Of a DNA stretch of 64,000 nt, positions 33,981 through 45,926 are shown piece by piece. Numbering within the stretch: the stretch's first letter is position 1; each line of letters opens with the position of its first letter. Position numbers and translations under genes: made by a program. Under the pieces are notes generated by a model. That model was not told the origin of the DNA, searched no databases, and saw nothing but the letters and a program-made list of their open reading frames with translations. Source of the DNA: Sphagnum compactum (taxonomy: Eukaryota; Bryophyta; Sphagnopsida; Sphagnales); contig OZ234495.1 in the NCBI GenBank assembly GCA_965153455.1, forward strand, positions 12,768,875 to 12,832,874, in the 5' to 3' direction.

Positions 33981-36900
33981 ATGGGCACAGTGCCTCCAGG
34001 GTTGCTGTCATGGCAGCCCCACAGCCTCACCCTTCTCTCTCGTAGCTCAGAAAAGTCTCCCTCCTTGACGACACTCCCCAAAAGACTTCCAAATGTAAGA
34101 CATTTCATTAGGGCCACCACCACAGGGTTGATAGTGCTGCAGCAGCAGCTGAGTGTGTCCAAGTTGAATGGTGTAAGCCAGGTTCAGAGTGAAAGGAGGA
34201 GGAGGAGGCTCAAAGAGAGGAGGTGTGATGGACCTGAGCAGGTGCTGAGAGAATACACCTTGCATTCAAATTCCTTCAATTCGTCGACAAATTGGTATGG
34301 CAATGGGGTGCAGCAGCAGCTGCTGCACAGGAAAACTTTGCACAGGCAACCAGCAGTGGTCTGCAGAGCTGCAGGGGATGGTGCAATTTTCTCTTCAGAC
34401 TTGGGCTCCAATAACAGTTATGAATCCCGAGGTGAGTTTGCATTTTGTACCCAGTACAAAGTAGGTCTGATTGCTTAGCAAGACTGTACATTTGTTTTAT
34501 CAGTGGTACACTTTCCAGACTTCTTTCTCGCAGGGGAATGCTCTGATGTACATCTTGAGCTGTATCAAAGCACTGGTGTTTCTATGCTTGATTCAAGTGC
34601 ACATATAGTTTCTGCAATGGTTCAGTGCAGTTTGATTTCAAAACCAGGGTACTGTTTAGGGTTTAACCACAATTTGCAACTATGGACATGATGAGTTCAT
34701 GTTCTATCTGGGAGCTGCCATTCCTACTCCATGTGATGATGAGGTTCTTACCAGCGATGGGTATGATAGCAGCTGATAAAGTTGACAGTTTTTTTCTCAT
34801 ATTTCTGCCTCAGTTGGTCGTGTCAAAGCTGTTTACTGTGAGTTTCATCAATGTGTGCAGCCAAGCTTGGAGGCAATGGAGCTGCAACACAGAAAGAGAA
34901 GCTCACATTCAAAGAGCAAGTACTGAAAATATGGGAGGTCATGCTATCACTGCTGCCAAATGGCAGCTGGTGGGATGTAATGGAGAAGGGCCAATATGAA
35001 CAAGGTTATGGAATTACATTTCTTGGGGCCATGAAGCGGTTGTGGATTCTCATTTCACCAGACCGATTGGTGATTGCTGCAGCCTTCACTGCCCTCATTG
35101 TAGCAGCTGTAAGTCAATCCTCCAGTTGTTATCTGTTTGTGTCTTATGGTGAGGGTTCTCCAATAGGGAATCAGTTTTGATGGATCAATTCCTTGCATAC
35201 TCTAGAAGTGGCTCCCCAGTTTTTTGTTGGAGATATGAAATTCCCAAACATTCAAAATGGATGAGAGAAGAGTCATAATGTGTAATGACCTGTTGTACTA
35301 CTGCTCTTTTTTATGATCCAGCATGCACTGTAAACATATTGCAAATATACTAGGGGTCAATGTTTTCTGGGGCAAGTTTGAAACATAATTTCTTGATCCG
35401 TTTTGGAGCTGTTTTATGAGCATTCTGACTTGGCAATATGCCTCTCTCAGAGACTTGGTAATTTGGTGGTCTTGTGACAGTTATCAGAAATTACTATCCC
35501 CCACTATGTTGCAGCTGCGATATTTGCAGCACAGAGTGGGCTGACAGATGAGTTTTATAGGAATTCACAATTGCTTGCAATTATGAGCTGCACATACGGC
35601 CTCTTCAGGTCTTGACCGTTTCTTTGGTGCATATCATATGCACATTGTGTATGGAACAAATCCATGTGCCTTTTGACATTGGGTTTTCTGCTGTTTGAGT
35701 ATGAAAAATGCTCTTGAACTTTTGAATCATGGAATGCAAATGTCATGACTGGGTCTAAATGTGTCCCTCTCCTGCATAAGAATTGTATTTATGAGAAGAA
35801 GCAATAGGATTCGCTTGGTGCCGAATTGAACATGACAATTCACTTGTTGTGTGTGGTCCAGTGGGATACGAGGTGCATGCTTTGGAGTTGCCAACCAAAT
35901 TTTGGTAAGTTCACCATTTGTATTCTGAAAACCAATCTGTTCCTCTATTCCAAATGACCCATGGGAAAAGAGTTGTTCATTTGAGAGCTGGTTGCAGTAG
36001 GGTCTCATTTGGGTCATGCATGATAAGGGCTATGTTTCTGAAGTGGTTGGGAATTGGACTGTGGCAGGTGCGGCGAATGCGAGAGAAGCTGTTTACCACC
36101 CTCCTCAATCAGGTATTTGGGTTGACCACCTTCTGCATGCTGCCCGGTTGTGTATATAGGTGAGCTCATGTAAGGTATCACTTTCATGCCTGGTGATGAA
36201 GTACAGAGCTGGTGACAGATGTGGAATGTGGGAAGTTTTGCGATGCTTTTAGTTGCTTGTCACCAATTTCGAGCCCTCTCTCTCATAAGAGTAGGCTTGA
36301 AATGATGTGTTGTCCATGGCTGAATTGGGCAAAAACTCAAAGGTAGCAAGTTTCAAGTTGGATGATGCATGTTGTTCTCTCAAACCAAATTAAGCTGGAC
36401 TTGTGGTGATTGCAGGATATTGCCTTCTTTGATGCAGAGGCAGTGGGTGCACTTACAAGCAGACTGGGGTCGGACTGTCAGCAGGTGTCACAGATCATTG
36501 GCACTGACCTTAACATCATGTTTCGGAATGCACTCCAGGTGAATCGCCACTTCCTGTGAACATCCCAAGTTGTTGCCAATTCTCTTTGTCCTGTAATGTG
36601 GTTCTTGTGAAAAGGTGGACTCATGTTGAATCAAATCCAGGGCATTGGAGCATTTTGTTATTTGATGGTACTATCATGGCAGATGGCCTTGACCACATTG
36701 GCCATCTGTAGCATTATGTGGTACTTCATGCAAATTTATGGCAGGTCTGTTTCTTTCTCCACTGCCCTCTCTCAACCGCATACAAGTGCTTACACTCTAC
36801 CACCTGTATTGAACACATTTCAGTTCAAAGAAATAACTATTGCTCTATGGCGATTGCTAAATGTTACGCAACAGATATCAGAAAAAGACAGCCAAGGCAG

Positions 36901-39900
36901 CACAAGACTCAGTGGCATCAGCCAATGAGGTAGCGGAGGAGACATTGTCACAGCTGAGGGTGGTGCGCACCTTTGGTACAGAAAAAGAAGAACTGAACAG
37001 GTCCCTGTCCCTTGCTGTCTCAGACCCCACTCCTTTGGTTTCTGACTTTCAACTTAGCATTCTTGTTTCTCACAAAGTGATGATCCATGGTCTCCATTGT
37101 TTCCTGGAAGGGTTTGTCAACAGATACTTGACATCTCCATATATACCTTGATTTGTATCAACTCTGACCAGTTGTAAGAAAAGAGGACCACTCTCCAGCA
37201 CAAACTACATGTGCTCTAGCAAAACTGCATCATACTTGAAGAGTGAGTACATGTATTCTGAGTCCCTCCTAGCAACTGCTCTGGGAATGGACATGCTTGT
37301 AAATGTAATTGAAATCTGTTGGAAATATGGTGTAGAGCAGATATAGCAAGTGGTTGAATAGGCTTGTGGACATCAGCTTCCGGCAAAGTGTTGCACATGG
37401 GTTCTGGGGTTGGAGCTCCAACACCCTGTATAATGCTACACAGGTTTGGCTCTTCTCTTGTCCATGACATTTCTAATTCTCAGTGTCTTGCAAAGTAATT
37501 CTCTTTGAGGAATTCACTTATGAGGATGGTGATGTTCTTGCTGTTGTACTTTGAATCATACTGTCAACAAGTTCAATTCCCATAGTGTTAGTGAGACATC
37601 ACTATTTCAATTGCTGCCAATACCTTTCCAACCAGAACTTGGTTCTTCTGCACATCCTAGCAGGAAGGTAGCATTCTGGAGAAGAGTTCATGTTGAGGGG
37701 CTGGCTGTGTAGGTGGTGGCCTTGATGATGGGAGGTGGCTTTGTCATGACGGGGAAAATAACACCAGAGCAACTCACCAAGTTCATTCTCTACTCGGAGT
37801 GGGTTGTACACTCTACATGGTGGGTTGGGAATCATTGGTCCTCTTTAATGCAGGCTATTGGAGCCAGTGAGAAAGTTTTCCAGCTGCTTGATTTACCACC
37901 CAGCAAGCAGCTCTCCATGCATGGTAATTTGAACTATCAAATCAAAGCTGTGATACATTGTCTCACAGTATCATGGAAAGATCTATGGACTGCACCTCAA
38001 ACTTGTTTGAATGGATCTAGTAGATGAACTTACACATTGTACTTTGCTTTGTGCCCAGGCATCAAGCTGCCAAAAGTCGAAGGATGTGTTCAATTTGCTG
38101 AAATCACTTTTACTTACCCAACTCGACCCCAAGTGAGCAGGATCCACCGACTTTCAGTGAAGAAACAGTCAGTCCTTTGTAGTGGAATCAGTAAAGATGT
38201 TGTTAGATGCAAAGGCAGAGACATTATGTGTCAGATTTCTCGTCTGTTGAGTCTCATGGTGCAGTCTATGTCTCTAATTGGGGGTCTGCAGGCTTATGTG
38301 TTGCAGAATGTGAGCTTGTCTCTGTATCCTGGTGAGCTTGTCGCTGTGGTATGTCTGCATCTCTCTCCCTTTACACTTTTAACATAGCATATTATTTTTT
38401 GGACATCTAGATAACAACCCAAAAGAGAGTTGTCCTCCCAAGCTTTAGCAAAACCTGTCAAGATCAGGTCATTGAATTGTAATTATATTGTTGTCTTACA
38501 CAAGGACCCATTCATCTCTTCTAGTTCTTGAAGCTCCATGTTCCCTAAAGTTCAATGGGGACGTCCAAAGTTTTATTTAACATATGCCTTCCATTTCTAA
38601 ATATGCAAAATCTTTTCTTGATCCTTGCTGTAAGTTTTCAGCTCAAGTTTTATTGGGGTGTATCAAGATTCAAACACAAGCTTTAGATCTGGGTGTATGT
38701 GTGATTAGGTGGGCCTCAGTGGCAGTGGGAAGAGCACATTGGTTGGTTTGCTTCTACGACATTATGAGCCCTGTAGTGGCCAGGTGCATGCTCCCCTCAG
38801 AACACTCAAAGAATTGTCACTGCTTAGTTCCTTCCTATTGCATGGACTTGTTTTGATGCTGATCTGGTGTGTTTACAGTCATTGTTTCAACTGTCTTATG
38901 GGATCTACTTCCATTTGCAGATACTGATAGATGGGGTTCCTCTCACAAGTCTTGATATAAAATGGTTCCGGCAACAACTTGGAGTTGTGAATCAGGTATG
39001 AACCATCTTCAGGGTGATTATTTATTGTGGGCTGGTGTGTTGACACCCAGCATGCTCCAGGTTACTTAGAATTCAATGGCTGAGAGTTCATTTGACGTGG
39101 ATCCTGCTTCCCTCACTGCCTGTACTGAAGTTACTATAGAAGAGTAAAGTATCATTGAAATCGGACAGCTGGTTGTTGCATTATGAAGTGCATTGATGGG
39201 TATCCCACTTATATGACTCACAATTGCTCCCTCCATTTTTATTGATTCCACAAATAGGAACCTCGGCTTTTCAGCATGGATATAGCATCGAATATAGCCT
39301 ATGGATGTGGGAGAAAGGTGAGTCACATGGAGGTTGAGAGAGCTGCAAAACAGGCTAATGCCCATGACTTCATAATGTCACTTCCAGAGGGCTACAAAAC
39401 TTTGGTTGACAATTCACGGTTAAGTGGAGGCCAGAAACAGCGAATTGCAATTGCAAGAGCTCTCATGAGGGATCCATCCATCCTGATCTTGGATGAGGCC
39501 ACCAGTGCACTTGATGCAGAAAGTGAACACTCTGTGCAGGTATGCAGTCTGATTAGATTTATGCTTCCCCTTCAAAAGCCAACAGAGTATTTGTGCAAAA
39601 TTAGAACATGTCTTGCTTGCAGATCAGCTCACAGCAGAGCAACATGCCTCTTGCAATGCATGAACTCCCTTATCTCAAGGGAAGGTACTCTGTCAAGGCC
39701 CTTATGTTTCTCACACCCTGTATCAGATCTGCTGTACATGTATTGTGATCTTCACTCAGGATTTGTGGCATTTGGGTGTACTCAGAGAGCATTAGACTCT
39801 GCTATGAGGGGGGATGGAAAACGCAAGCGAACTGTTCTAGTCATTGCTCATAGGTAAGGGTGTGGACTCTGGGCATTGAGGTAGCTTGATTTCTTATTCC

Positions 39901-40362
39901 CTACATATATTCCAAGCATGAGAGTTGCAGATGACTGGTAATCTATTTCACCCCCATCTTAAAGGATTAACATCAGAAGGAATTCAAGCAGTTGATCCTG
40001 GACAATGATTTGTGGGTGTATCAGATTATCAACTGTTCGTGCTGCCAACCGCATTGTGGTCATGAAGCATGGTCAGATTGCTGAGGTCAGTTTATTTTTT
40101 TGAATGCACCCTGGAATATACATCAATCTTTGATTCTTTTGATCCTTCATACAGGTCTGTTGATGGTAGAAGTGGCTTAAGACTCTGTTCATGTTCTGTT
40201 CAACCAACCATTAGGACCCGCATGTTTGTCTCTTTGAATCTATGTGTGTTGTCTGAAGGATAAATGGTGCTTTTGCAGATGGGTAGCCATGATGAATTGC
40301 TCAGGAAAGGTGGAGAGTATGCCAAACTAACAAAGCGCCAGCAGACTATATTAACACAGTAG
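33981..40362 (+). CDS. ABCB26: Chloroplast ABC transporter B family, ABCB26 (TAP1)-like half transporter
   Basis: Eighteen exons: 33981-34431, 34861-35108, 35481-35608, 35862-35904, 36068-36112, 36416-36538, 36641-36744, 36875-37000, 37341-37443, 37713-37923, 38059-38132, 38292-38348, 38709-38783, 38921-38995, 39258-39539, 39786-39853, 40025-40085, 40279-40362. They total 2358 nt in consistent phase, 785 residues. The N terminus (about 1-150) is Ser/Arg-rich like a transit peptide. A transmembrane domain follows, with typical ABCB26 signatures such as [16 protein letters not shown] and [20 protein letters not shown]. The ATPase domain has Walker [10 protein letters not shown] (573-581), Q-loop NQEPRLF (~621), signature LSGGQ (676-680), Walker B ILILDE (696-701) and switch His 737 in VIAHR. 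All catalytic motifs are intact. Plant ABCB26/TAP1 is a half-size transporter of the plastid envelope that must dimerise; its substrate is not settled. The GTG-led ORF further upstream is unlikely; ATG 33981 is the first in-frame ATG. Some donors are weak (GTCCCT after exon 8). Confidence 0.95.
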
Positions 40363-42639
40363 AAAGGGTCTTGTAAAAGAGTCCAAGAAACTGACCTGTG
40401 GTGATGTTTTGGCACATTGTTGTGAAAGTGCCATACTAGAAATTGATTCGGAAGACCATGGATTTGCTTGCATTGGTGCATCCTGGCTATATCGTCTCTC
40501 TCTAGATAAGGGCAACACATCTCTTAAACCGAATGCTCAGAAACTTGTTACTTGCAGTAGCAGCAATGGATAGGGCATCCAAACAAGGGCATTAGAGGAC
40601 AATACATTTTCCAAGATTAATTCTTGCCCCGGTGTCATTCCAGTTGTCCTTCCAGGTATTTTCTAGTAATTTTAAGTTAGACGATGTAAGGTGCTGTAAC
40701 TGGAAACTGTGTTCTTGAGAAGGTGGCACTGGCTATTTGTCAACAAGTATTCAGGATGCAGAAAAGCACATCTGAGGGTTATGAGGCCTAATACACACCT
40801 GTTCAGTTTTGATTTGTCTTCTGGAGGGGATTTTGCCTTGGCTGCAAGGATGAAGAAAGGACAGACATAATCAGGTTTCATTGGGTGTCTGTCTCTCATG
40901 GTTATTGGCAGAACTTGTGAAGAACATTGGATGCACTTCACAATGATGGATGAAGTGGTTAGTACCTGAAATGCACCAAGCTGAGGAAGATGAAAACATG
41001 TTTCTTACATTAGATCAGTGTTGGAACATAGCATCTGGGGCATAAGGCACGTCAGCAGGACCAAGGAAACTGATGTTATGCAGTCCTTATCTGACCCATT
41101 TTTGTTAAATGATATCAGGGGCCTGAGATGTGATGCCACTCAAAAAGTCATATGTATGTGTATGTGCACACCCAATGTAATACCTTGCAATCACAAACAG
41201 TAAGAAAACCCTTCCCCTTTGCTAGCTTTAAAATCCTTGAAAAAGCATGGATTAAATTTCTCAGATGATAGCAGGCATTTGTGGGATCATGCATTTTCGC
41301 ATGTGTTGTCCCTGTTGTCAAAGGAATAAACTCCCTGCCTTCCCTTCCCTCGTCTGTCTTCTGGAAAGAGATTCTAGTGGGTCTCAGTGCCTTTTCCCCT
41401 TGTCTGTTGTTCTCAAACTCCCAAGTTTTCTAAAACAGAAGATATTTGCAAGATTCTGATGGCAAGCAGAATCCAACACAAAAGACAGTTCACCAACAGA
41501 AGCATTTTGATTTTGGGACTGTTTGCAAAGGACAAACAAAAAGTGAGTCTTTAATTCAACTTCTGGTTTCTCTCTAGATCACCCACACTCTCAAATATGG
41601 ACTCAAATATGGGAAGGAAGCAAGTACCTTGAAATGATAGAAGGGTGAGTGTCTGCTGCTATGGTCCAAAATCATCTAACCGATCTCTTATGTTTCTGTA
41701 GACACATACAGCCATTGCTATGACTTTTGTGTACACATACTACATACTAGTTTTGGTGGCGGGTACCAAACTGGAACCCTAGTATATAGACTGGTACTAG
41801 TCCTGGTATCGAAGAACCCACCAACACCAGACTGGTATGATCTGAGGCAATGGCAGCCTCATACCAGTGTGTACCTGGTAGGGACATGAGGTACCACCAG
41901 GACTAGTCTGGTATGTGGCATCAGACTTCAACTGGAAATTTTGGAGTGTTCTCTTGGCATCTAGAAATGTTACTCTACAAATTTTTGGGAGTTTTTCTAT
42001 GTTGAATAGCTGCATTGCCTGAAATTAGGTGTAGAGAAAAGTTTCTTTCAGCTTCTAGCATTTGAATGGAGTGCAAGAGAGGCTTCGATTACAATCATCC
42101 CTTGGAGAGGTTTGAAACAATTACCATATTGCAAGCATGCAACTCCCCAAGTATGTACTCTTAACAGAGAAGTTTTGCTTAGTTATTTGATGGTACACTT
42201 TCAAGTAGCCACTAATATTTGATCCATGCAATTTTCTTCCCCTAGTCAAGTTTTTAAGAATTCTCCATATGCTTGCTCCACACAGTAGTTGACCTCCATT
42301 ATGAATATTAGTTTTTGATTCCAACCCTTCATAAGGATGATACAAAATTTGCCAATGTGACTGAATGTCTCCTCGCACATTTCTAACTTCTTCAAGGGGC
42401 CACATTCTCACAGTTATGATGCTCTTCTTGGATGGACCGCATGTTCCTAACATAAGTCATCCTTTCCAGAAATAATAACACTCATGAGAATTGAGAAATC
42501 TTCATACTTCTGATTGAGAAAGCCAGAACAAGGTTAAAACTTTTTCTTGCAGTCAAAAAAAGACTTCCAAGTAAGAGGACTTCTTTTTCTTTTCCTGTTT
42601 TTTGGGAACACAATGGCAGACAATGCAACTAACAAGCTG
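40363..42639. other. Downstream flank of the ABC transporter, no supported gene
   Basis: Short ORFs only, none over ~110 codons. One on the minus strand (42121-42453) is open for 110 codons but has no recognisable domain. The segment just after 40362 is probably the 3' UTR. Confidence 0.4.
41755..41935. repeat. Small inverted/direct repeat cluster rich in GGTAC and CTAGTC
   Basis: ACTGGTACTAGTCCTGGTA (about 41790-41808) is echoed inverted by CCAGGACTAGTCTGGTA (about 41896-41914). Several further ACTGG / CCAGT words lie between. It may be a short MITE or foldback. Confidence 0.4.
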
Positions 42640-42775
42640 TTGGCACCCCAAGTCAAGCTCAGAGTAGGGCTTTCACCTGCACACCAGTGGCTTTGAACGT
42701 AGAACCTTTTTTGAGGCCCCAGGGTCCCAGACAGGGGCTATACCACTGAGCCATCACCCCTGGGGTTAAATAAAA
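42640..42775 (-). repeat. tRNA-derived SINE candidate
   Basis: On the minus strand the sequence runs GGGGTGATGGCTCAGTGGTA, giving an A box TGGCTCAGTGG (42743-42753) inside a D-arm-like GGCT...AGCC. About 50 bp later CGTTCAAAGCC (42689-42699) resembles the B box. The anticodon region does not fold like a true tRNA and the 5' part is a CCCCAGGGG palindrome, so I read it as a SINE or tRNA pseudogene. Confidence 0.5.
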
Positions 42776-43836
42776 TGACTTTCAGAACCAGGAAGAAAGA
42801 ACAACAGATGAGACAGACTATAATGAAAACAATTAAAATCAAGCAGTATGAACAAGTGACAGTCTCTCACTTGTTCAGGGACAATCAACAGTAACATGCA
42901 TGGCAGCAACTTATCTCTCACAACTTCCCCACTGAATTCATCAGCTCCCTACAGTGGGTATAGGTCAGTGTACCCACTAACCTGTGTCCTGAGTTTCTGT
43001 TGCAAGTCCAGAAGTAATGTGAAAACTCAGCCATGATACTGGCTAGCAAACTACCTACATAGAAGGGGAAAAAATATAGAGAAAAGAAAAGGGGAAAAAC
43101 AAAGAAGCATACACAATAAGAAGAATAACATACAATAACATACAACAAGGGTAAATAAGCAAGGACCAAGTAGGCTTAAAAAAGCTCCCACTTACAAGAG
43201 AACCTTACAGGTCAACTAAGCATGTCTAGAAGAATAAGGAAAGAACTAGAAGACACAAAAGAAACAAAAATTAAGCATAGTTGTGGTTTATGGACACATA
43301 GAGTTTTATTACATCTACAAGATTGCAGAAAAATCTCCACGACAGCACTCTGAAGGTTATCAGTCAGTGCAGTGATATCCATATGAGAGTCGCTCAACAA
43401 AGTGTCAGACCTTCACCGTCATCATGAATTAGCAGTGATGAGCTACCATGACTTCTCACTGATTTCATCAACTCCCAACGGCAGGTGCATATAAGTATAA
43501 ATCAATCTGCCCAACTACTATATTGACAGTGTTTTGTAAATAAAGCAAGTATGGTTCAGTTATAGTCATCACACCTGTGCGGTCTGGAGATCACAACCTA
43601 AAGCACTTCACACCAGCAACTATTATAACTGAACATGACTATATTTGAAGCTTTTCTCAAATCACATCATTGGAACCAAAACCTTTTAGACATCAGACCT
43701 GTCAAAGTGGTGCGCACAAGCAAAAAATGGAGTTGTTTTGATAGAATAGTGCAGTTTTTAACATTGCAAGAATCACTAATTTCCTCACATTGAGAATTTT
43801 ACAACTAGAAGAGAAAGTCCATAGGCATCAGAAAAG
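42776..43836. other. 3' flank of TAF8, no supported gene
   Basis: Two short minus-strand ORFs (42918-43169 and 43212-43400) show no domain. The part next to 43837 is likely the 3' UTR of TAF8. Confidence 0.4.
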
Positions 43837-45189
43837 TCATTGCGCTACCTCTTCAGACTCTTCCATGGCTTGAGCTAATATTTGCTCTGCTCTCTTGCTC
43901 TTCTCATCTTTCTCTTCCTCCTTCCATGATGAAGCATTCCCCCTTCCTCTCTTGTTGGAAGGTGGAGAGACAGGCTGTGCCAAGCATAGCTTTGCAGCAA
44001 GTGCCTTTGCTCGAGTCTTTTGTCCCCAATCAAATGTGAGAGACACTGGCATCCGATCCTTTGTCTCTGCAATGAAGGTCTGCTGCTTTTCTTTCAAGGG
44101 CCTTGATCCAGACTCTACAACTTCAAAACCTTTTTTTACAGCTTCAAGTGCTGGTGCAAATGCCTCCAGCACTGATGGCAATGCAGCTGGCCCATGAGAG
44201 TCCTGATTCTGTGCATGCAATTCTGTGGTTCCTCTGAAGGGAGTAACAAGGGTGACCTCTTTCTCGCCAGCTGAAAGAGGGGGTGCTAGAAATGGATGAT
44301 GAGCTACTGGCCTCTTGCCTTTCCCTTTTGAGCCATGAGCCTCTGGTGCAGTTTTTGCACTTGAGACATCTTGCTCTTGTGTAGGCCATTGCTGTCGTGA
44401 GTACAGTTGAGAATCCCCCCCACTAGTGGCAACCAGATTGAGTAGGTTGTTGTTGGACCCGTCACTGACCACTGCACCCCGGCCTGATAGGCGGAGGTGG
44501 AGAGAAACAAGGGATCGCTCAGCTTTCCGACGCTGTCGAGCCTGCTCAAGCTTATCCAAGCGTGGATCACCTTTTCTCTCATTCCAGACAGGTGTATGAC
44601 AGTATGTATGAGGGTCTGGAAATGCAGGGAGCCAGGAAGGGATGTGAGGGTGGGGTGGTGTTTCACCAAGCTGAGCAAAACTAGGGGTTGGTGCCCGTTT
44701 TTTGAATACTGGAAAATGAGGAACAGGTCTTGCAAAAGGGATTTCTTCTGCATATTCCACATACCTCATTACATCACGTAGGGCAGCTGAGTTGGCAACA
44801 CAACGAGAGGTTTCTGCAGCTCCTGCAAGGCCCGAACCCAGATCCTCTATTCCTAGAATTACATCTAGAGCATTGCATTGTGTTCGGCCAGAGAGATTTG
44901 CGTATGAGTGTGCTGCTTTTCCAAGGTCACCAAGATACCTCAGAGCTATGTCAGCTAGGGTTTCAACAGCAGACTGCTGTAATGCATGGAACCCTGTAGC
45001 TTCACACACCTGGGCAACTGCCAGTTTCGCCACAGAGCGACCAAAAGCATCTATACTACCCCCACTATTGCCCCCACCACTGGCACTCCCACCACTGGCA
45101 CTATTCACTCCACTGCTGCCTGTTCCCGGTCCACTTGTCAAGCTTTTTTTACTTCCCTTCTCCCTATCTTTGCTTGCCTTTGCTGCCAT
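43837..45189 (-). CDS. TAF8: Transcription initiation factor TFIID subunit 8 (TAF8)
   Basis: An intronless ORF of 450 residues from ATG 45189; an alternative in-frame GTG at 45204 is not needed. A Gly/Ser-rich linker (about 15-45) precedes a bromodomain-associated (BTP) histone fold at about 46-125. The fold starts with DAFGRSVAKLAVAQVCEATG and continues through ALQQSAVETLADIALRYLG, AAHSYANLSGRTQCNALDV and ILGIEDLG. Next comes the TAF8 C-terminal domain (about 140-235): YAEEIPFARPVPHFPVFKKR, then GETPPHPHIPSWLPAFPDPHTY. The basic tail has NKRGRGNASSWKEEEKDEK, which could serve as a nuclear signal. In the family, TAF8 pairs through its histone fold with TAF10 inside TFIID to recruit RNA polymerase II. 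Intronless coding next to intron-rich neighbours is notable. The unusual upstream duplication is listed separately. Confidence 0.95.
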   Translation of the reverse strand: MAAKASKDREKGSKKSLTSGPGTGSSGVNSASGGSASGGGNSGGSIDAFGRSVAKLAVAQVCEATGFHALQQSAVETLADIALRYLGDLGKAAHSYANLSGRTQCNALDVILGIEDLGSGLAGAAETSRCVANSAALRDVMRYVEYAEEIPFARPVPHFPVFKKRAPTPSFAQLGETPPHPHIPSWLPAFPDPHTYCHTPVWNERKGDPRLDKLEQARQRRKAERSLVSLHLRLSGRGAVVSDGSNNNLLNLVATSGGDSQLYSRQQWPTQEQDVSSAKTAPEAHGSKGKGKRPVAHHPFLAPPLSAGEKEVTLVTPFRGTTELHAQNQDSHGPAALPSVLEAFAPALEAVKKGFEVVESGSRPLKEKQQTFIAETKDRMPVSLTFDWGQKTRAKALAAKLCLAQPVSPPSNKRGRGNASSWKEEEKDEKSKRAEQILAQAMEESEEVAQ

Positions 45190-45204
45190 CCCGTCATCCT
45201 TCAC

Positions 45205-45306
45205 TTACTTCGAAATCACTCCACTGCTGCATGTTCCGGGAAAGCTTGTTAAGCTTTTTGTACTTCCCTTCTCCCTATCTTTGCTTTGCTTCGCTTTTGC
45301 TGCCAT
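45205..45306 (-). other. Upstream ORF, duplicate of the TAF8 N terminus
   Basis: A 33-codon ORF from ATG 45306 to TAA 45205-45207 reads MAAKAKQSKDREKGSTKSLT and then SFPGTCSSGVISK. It parallels the real TAF8 start (MAAKASKDREKGSKKSLTSG...GTGSSGV). The copies are offset by exactly 117 bp, so the uORF is in frame with TAF8 and only the TAA separates them. The duplicated block also contains the leader text GTAAGTGAAGGATGA before each ATG, which could act as a splice donor. If transcribed, it would lower or shape translation of TAF8; this is inference. Confidence 0.8.
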
Positions 45307-45899
45307 CCCTTCATCCTTCACTTACTTGAAACCCTTGCTGCCAGAAAAAAATTAGGGTTTGATAGCAAAATCACTTCACAAGCTTCCAACAGACCAAGTA
45401 ACTTACTTAAAAAAGTATCCTCATAACGAGTGAAAACCCTATACACTTCCAATTTCAGGCAACCTGAAAATTAGAACTGTGAGATGACCTAAAAGCTCCG
45501 TCTGTCTGCCTCTACGATCTCCCTCCTCCGACGTCTCACCTTCCCTCCCACCACTGTGTCCAGTTGTTCCATCTTCCTCTACCGCTGCGAATCGAACTTT
45601 AAACAGTCTCCTTCTAAACCCTATATCTACCTACAAAGAGTCGCGCTCTGGGTTATTAGTTTATTACATGGACCGTCCCTACTAAGTCGACAGTGCGATC
45701 CCTCCCACCCCCCCCCCCCCCCCCTCCGTGCAGCTTCCATTGTCGTCCGACGTCCAAACAAAAGAGCATTTTTTACTTGCACCCAACCCCACCGAGCACC
45801 TCCCGGCGCCGAATGTCCCGGAGCCCACTTGCTACTTGTAACAAGGAGACGCACAATTGTGTTTAGATTCATTATATAGAGTTATAGTAGCTTAAGGGA
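45307..45899. promoter_or_regulatory. 5' leader and promoter region of TAF8
   Basis: Between the duplicated start and the telomere-like tract. It contains a 16-base C run (45709-45724) and GC-rich text at 45770-45830, typical of a plant promoter/CpG-rich leader. No TATA box can be assigned with confidence. The ORFs here (both strands) are not supported. Confidence 0.4.
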
Positions 45900-45926
45900 T
45901 TTAGGGTTTAGGGTTTAGGGTTTAGG
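45900..45926. repeat. Short interstitial telomere-type repeat (TTTAGGG)
   Basis: Almost four consecutive TTTAGGG units, the plant telomere motif. Such telo-boxes occur in promoters and as interstitial remnants. It lies ~700 bp upstream of the TAF8 ATG. Confidence 0.85.

Noticed and set aside
42121-42453. 110-codon minus-strand ORF
   Set aside because: No recognisable motif and no clear splice borders; not enough to call a gene.
42689-42760. Functional tRNA gene
   Set aside because: A and B boxes are present but anticodon and acceptor stems do not pair; recorded as a SINE candidate.
44304-45355. ORFs in other frames across TAF8, up to 187 codons
   Set aside because: Shadows of the TAF8 coding sequence.
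45900-45926. Chromosome end
   Set aside because: Fewer than four TTTAGGG units with unique sequence on both sides; too short for a telomere.
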